A stretch of DNA of 64,000 nt from Siphonodentalium dalli. Lineage: Eukaryota > Mollusca > Scaphopoda > Gadilida > Siphonodentaliidae. The translations under genes and the position numbers were made by a program. Location of the stretch: positions 132,625,989 through 132,689,988 of the forward strand of contig CP136068.1 in NCBI GenBank assembly GCA_032622095.1, in the 5' to 3' direction. Numbering within the stretch: position 1 is the stretch's first letter; each line of letters begins with the position of its first letter. Below the pieces are notes generated by a model. That model was not told the DNA's origin and did not search any database. It was given only the letters and a program-made list of their open reading frames with translations. Of this stretch, positions 59,601 through 64,000 are shown one piece after another.

Positions 59601-61292
59601 TATAAACTGATTCCACTTAGAATCTGCCGATTATTATTCCATCATATACAAATTCCACACAAATTGTGTTTTTCTGAGCTTGTGTCTCATGTGGTTGCTG
59701 CGGCACACTTGCGACATGGTTTCGTGACGGCTTGATTTATGTATATTCAGGTTATACTTGTATTTATTTTTTAATCCGCATATCTCACATGTTGTTTCGT
59801 TGTCCACCTGAACAGACTCTACTACGCGGGTGCGACCTCAAATGATGACATTTTGGACAGAATGAATACCTCGTTTGCCAGTTGTGCCATTTATACATGC
59901 ACACAGTACATGTAACGGCGCTTTGAACGGACATTGCGATGTCCACATGGTGTTATCTGATTACTGACATGAATTGCAAACAAGAAGGCAAATATAACCC
60001 CAGTGCATGAATGATGTGGTAAGGCCATTGCTGGTGGAAATTATTGGCAGCTACGCACGTTTGTTCACGGCCGTCTGTTCGGCGAATATTTAAAAAAATG
60101 TTGATGACCCCACACCAACATCACAGCGCTCCATGTAGAGAACATTTTGGACTATTCTAATAACGTTTATGGTCGCGGTCATCCATATGGTGAAATGATT
60201 CGCAATGGCAAAATGATGTCACTTGTCCGTGTATGATAACCCCATGCCAATTCAAGAACCAACCCATTAATCTACATGTGTCCAATTTAAACAACTGACA
60301 TTTATTCAGGATGCAGCTGGCCTGCATGGTCGTTTGACAACTGCAAAAGAGTCGTATTGCTGAACACCCACTTGAATCAACCAAGGGGATCCATAATCCC
60401 ATATCAATTTATGGAATAAAATATTTATATAGATGAATATTAATATATAGATGAATATCTTTATTGCTCACAAGTTTATGTTCACAACTAAATTTATTGG
60501 AAAAGGTAATCAACAATATTTTTCATTAGTTGAGAAAATATGAACACAGATATGGTATGGATGCATATATTCGTTGACCAGCATCTATAAATTATATGAA
60601 GGCAAAAATTATACTGACATTGAAATGTTGAGAGGAGCCAAATATGTAACCCGTGCAGTAGAGCAATTACCACCCTCCTTATTTGATTTGGATAGGAGTT
60701 CCGGGGAGCTGGAGCATCGAGGAAGGGCTTAATAAGTTGCAAAATAAATGTTCCCTAAATCCTTTGGTATATTATAGATAGCAAATAAATCTCAAGTCAA
60801 GCTGAAACGATTTATTTTCTTAAAAACCTGACCTGAGTCATTCGATGGTATTTATTTCGTTTGTTGACGTTTGTCGAAAAAAAACACAGTATATGTCGAT
60901 TTCTGGGCTACAAAGTTGTTTCTTTCTGGAAGGCGAAGCGCCAATTCGCACGACAGTAAATATATTGTGATTTGTAATTTGCCGTACACTTGCATCTAAC
61001 GTATAAGTATGATTGTGTGCGGATGCGCTGACAATTGCCATACAAATTACCACTCCTTTCTTCGTTGGTACAATCTCTGTTCGGGAACGCTCGATGACTC
61101 AAGAAAAATGAAGAGGGCGTATTAAATAAGAGGCGTTTTAGCTCTCATTGTTGACACATTCCCGTGCAGGAACGCGCTATCATTGAACAGTACCCCGAGT
61201 GCGTTGAACTGTTCAACTCATCGTCGATAACAAACCAAGGCCATTGTATAGCGAACGTATTCAGCGAGAGACTTTGTCAAAATTATTATGCA
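59601..61292. other. Non-coding stretch
   Basis: No gene or clear repeat was recognised. Short frames lack domain signatures. Confidence 0.45.
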
Positions 61293-62137
61293 TTAGAGCA
61301 CAATCCCATTGTTGCAATCGTTCCCTGATTTTTGGTAAGGCTACGTTCATACGCTGGCAAGTTTGCACGGTATGTTTTTGCGGGCATTTCGTCATAGAAA
61401 ACCACATGGTGCCAGAATATGAACGGAACCGTGAACATGACATGCATTTTTACCAAAGTGAAAGACATGAGAAGTAACATTTATCTAATTCCACTTGTAA
61501 CAGTGCTATTGGAATTTGCCTTCAAATACCTGTATTATTTATTCTTGCGAGATAATTGCATGATATTTACAGGCACATTCCGGTAGCATCGTTACTAGTG
61601 GAAATACAGAAATTTGTATACGTAGTTAGCTGTGGCACAGATGCACTTTATGTGCTTGTTTCCGTTCATATTATTGCACCATATCGTTTTCTACGACAAA
61701 AATGCCTGCAACCATACCGTGCAAACTTGCCAGTGTATGAACGTACCCTAAAGCACACCAATTCTCAAGGCTGGCGAAGGAATAGTTAGTGATTATCCCA
61801 TTGTTAGGCACACGCAACTCATAACAGACAATCGCACGGGCGCATCAAAGTGGGACCAGACCGTGTAGTTTCGGACATATCTATTCACATTCAACGGAGA
61901 TTAGTTCATGTTAATCACGTTGTTGGGCGTGGCCAACCGGCTATTTTGTCCAATCGCGGCCAGCGCACGGATTGTGCGTCGTGGTCAAAACACGCTCAAC
62001 GGCACATTTCCTGTTGATTGCATTATGTGGGATCAATTGTGCTCTAAGTCGGTCAGAGCACGCGAATTGTTCTTTACCAGAATAAATCTCGTCTTCGACT
62101 CGATTGATTCTGGTAAAGAACAATTCTTGTGCTCTAA
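61293..62137. mobile_element. GAGCACAA foldback element (most complete copy)
   Basis: TTAGAGCACAA at the left and TTGTGCTCTAA at the right. The left half folds back: 'cgttcatacgctggcaagtt', 'tgcacggtatg' and inverses at 61320-61440 and 61670-61750. The right end is an 81-nt hairpin (62055-62135) with arms around 'ttctttaccagaat'. 845 bp, no transposase. The target duplication is not clear. Confidence 0.65.
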
Positions 62138-63250
62138 CCATTACTTATAAATGAAATAGATCAAGTTCTAACAGTGGTATGCTATAGAGAAGACAAAATT
62201 GGCAAAATTCCTGCATAATTTCCGGTGTCGGATAAACACAGTGATATAACTCTATTCAATGCCTGGTGTCACATATGAAGGTGCATAACTATTCAACTCG
62301 AAATTTCACGATTTAAATGAATTTGTGAGCGATCTTGGTTTGCGTTGCTAACAAGTATGGAATTTTCCCTGCATGGGTAATTAATTTGATGTTATTGTTT
62401 GCGATCTCAGCCCACACAAGTCGCAGAAAAGCATGCAGTTTCGAGTTGGGATCTTCACCTACAGTGAAGTACATTAGTAAGGAACAGATAATAACTTAGA
62501 AATATATGCCCGGCGTTATTTTACTGACTTTATAAAGTTCCCTGTGACAACTTCAAAAACTTCCAAGGTTTTGTATACACTGGTGGAATGTGATTTTTAC
62601 GGGCGTTAGCCAGAGCAGAAATTCATAGCATGATCTACATCAACCTCAATGAATTATAGTGGTAAATATTTATAAGCTTTATAATAGTAAATCGGATAAT
62701 AACAAAACAAATTGATGCTATTGGGCATTGTACAGGAGCGGGATGGCTGAAGTGGGCCGTCTTCCTGAAAATTAAATAATAACCACGCCACGCAAGGTTG
62801 CCAGAACAGTTAGAGACATTTTCGGGGTTTCTGAATAAATTCACTCTCGAATATATCAGCTACCCCGGTGGCAATTTATCATGCTGGCCTATTAGAATGA
62901 CCAATGCGAATGGAGTTCTATACTGACAGGCCAGGTTCACCTTGATTGCACCGACCCCATATTGAAAGCCGCAAGATGCATGTGTGGTCGATATACCATC
63001 TTGTTTTATTTGTTTGGAACTCTGCCTCCTCAGGCATAATATACATTGTATTTTGGTGCAAAGAAAAGGGATATATGTCGTAAATAATTTTCTATGACTT
63101 TAAAAACATAGTATACATGTACCATGTACCAACACCGCCATCTGCTATATTTGACGAATTTTAAATTCCTATAAATTAACTATAAAACTCAATTTGTTAA
63201 CAAACTTCTGGTGGTGAGCCATAATAATATACCATAATATAATATTTCCA
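62138..63250. other. Non-coding stretch
   Basis: No gene was recognised. Confidence 0.45.
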
Positions 63251-63377
63251 TAAGGGCCCTGCCTTGATAAGTTGAACTTTTGCAGGGTCCTGTTTTTACA
63301 TTATTGTTATTATTATTATTATTATTATGAAATTTGGTATCAAATAAACTCTATTGAATCTTGAATCTTGAATCTTG
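63251..63377 (+). mobile_element. LINE 3' tail (stem-loop, ATT run, GAATCTT repeats)
   Basis: A stem AGGGCCCTGC/GCAGGGTCCT (63253-63262 with 63282-63291) is followed by (ATT)n, CAAATAAACTC and three GAATCTT units. A stem-loop plus short tandem 3' repeat is typical of CR1/L2-type LINE ends. No coding part was recognised. Confidence 0.6.
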
Positions 63378-63561
63378 ACTGGGGTCATTGACGTTCTATA
63401 CGTCCTTAGCGCATCACTGTGATGTTACATGATTAAACAGCGATGCATTATAGGCGGCACGTTTAGCTTACCAGAACCCAATAAACTTCGTACCGTAATT
63501 TAATTTCTCACATGAAAAGCACGACAAAAGCGTCACAAGACTTAGTCAGAAAACTGTTGCC

Positions 63562-63620
63562 AGCCTCGATCGACCCATTCGCTGAAATAATGTTCATACA
63601 GTTTTAAGCCAGTAGGCAAT
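63562..63620. repeat. Single arm of the 105-bp foldback family
   Basis: 'cctcgatcgacccattcgct' followed by 'gaaataatgt' and 'acagttttaagcca' matches one arm of 25093-25197. Confidence 0.5.
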
Positions 63621-63672
63621 AGCCTGTACCTAATTTCGAGTGATGCGAATTTAAACAAAATTAGAGTGCTCG

Positions 63673-64000
63673 ACAATCAATCAATTATTCAATCAATCAA
63701 TACTTTATTCACTCTGTCCATGTATATATCGAATGTATTATAAAGGGACATGCACAATGATAACGGTCTATTGGGTGAATAAGATAATTGACGGCGAGGT
63801 TGTGGGAAAATCTATAAGGTCAGCTGCAATGCGCATATAACTGTAGGTAGTAATCTATGAGTTATATGAGCAATTTTCAAGAATATGCCCTATACAGTTG
63901 GCTAAATTTACCAGCAGTATTTTATTTGTGACATTCATTAGCGAAATGAAATATACCTATTGATACTTGAATGAGAGTGAAAATATGCCTTTACATATAT
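63673..64000 (-). mobile_element. LINE 3' end, minus strand, running off the window
   Basis: On the minus strand GAATAAAG is followed by TATTGATTGATTGAATAATTGATTGATTG. The tail type resembles that of the LINE at 35341-36460. The body continues past the window edge; no coding part was recognised within it. Confidence 0.5.

Noticed and set aside
1-64000. tRNA, rRNA or other structured RNA genes
   Set aside because: No stretch with A and B boxes and a cloverleaf could be supported by eye; hairpins found belong to mobile elements.
1-64000. Bacterial contamination or integrated viral genome
   Set aside because: No long dense open frames, no ribosome-binding sites, no gene clusters; all recognisable coding pieces are typical of animal mobile elements or a spliced exon.

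Overview
The window is eukaryotic, animal nuclear DNA. There are no operons, no long uninterrupted genes and no bacterial signals. It holds one convincing spliced protein-coding exon, 3' ends of non-LTR retrotransposons (LINEs), a Helitron and many short inverted-repeat DNA transposons. The Helitron ending, the LINE 3' tails made of short repeats, the recurring GGAAAAAATTCCGACCCC-type low-complexity repeat and a SINE-like 'ttttcctccgcc' stretch remind me of marine lophotrochozoans, molluscs in particular. That phylum guess is inference and is weak.

Layout. At 1-8 kb lie two copies of a 400-bp hairpin MITE and several degenerate minisatellites. At 8.25-8.58 kb, minus strand, is the one likely host exon: a Pro/Gly/Tyr/Gln-rich N-terminus with acceptor and donor. 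At 9.3-14.9 kb are a TTAA (Kolobok/T2-like) MITE, a hairpin MITE with different ends, a complete Helitron and a 0.5-kb inverted-repeat element. At 16.9-17.8 kb a foldback element carries a copy of itself. At 19.4-22.3 kb are low-complexity repeats, a second 0.5-kb element, a near-perfect TA-flanked palindrome and a third end-type of hairpin MITE. At 23-29.8 kb are TTAA elements and three more hairpin MITEs. At 30.0-31.6 kb is a PIF/Harbinger-like non-autonomous element with an internal ~62-bp minisatellite. LINE fragments lie at 32.7 and 35.3-36.5 kb, with a perfect 10 x 39-bp minisatellite at 34.0-34.4 kb. At 36.6-37.4 kb is a second element with a TAA duplication. LINE and YqaJ-like remnants and a 260-codon retroelement-like ORF occupy 39.5-41.7 kb. 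At 41.8-56.2 kb lie two copies of a TTAA foldback, one split by a 1.9-kb P-like insert, and a second Harbinger-like copy split by a 3.6-kb insert. That insert carries a decayed eight-cysteine protein gene. From 56 to 64 kb are another hairpin MITE, a GAGCACAA foldback family and LINE 3' ends.

Main result. One 67-bp near-palindrome occurs 17 times in nine elements. Those nine elements have four different sets of terminal inverted repeats. The core therefore looks like a module that has moved between, or been captured by, unrelated ends. Several nested insertions can be resolved to the base, because the target duplication is visible and, in three cases, a second copy preserves the empty site.

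The repeats do not work together as a pathway. They record successive bursts of transposition in or near the introns of a gene of which only one exon was recognised. Superfamily names rest on terminal motifs and target-site duplications, not on database searches.
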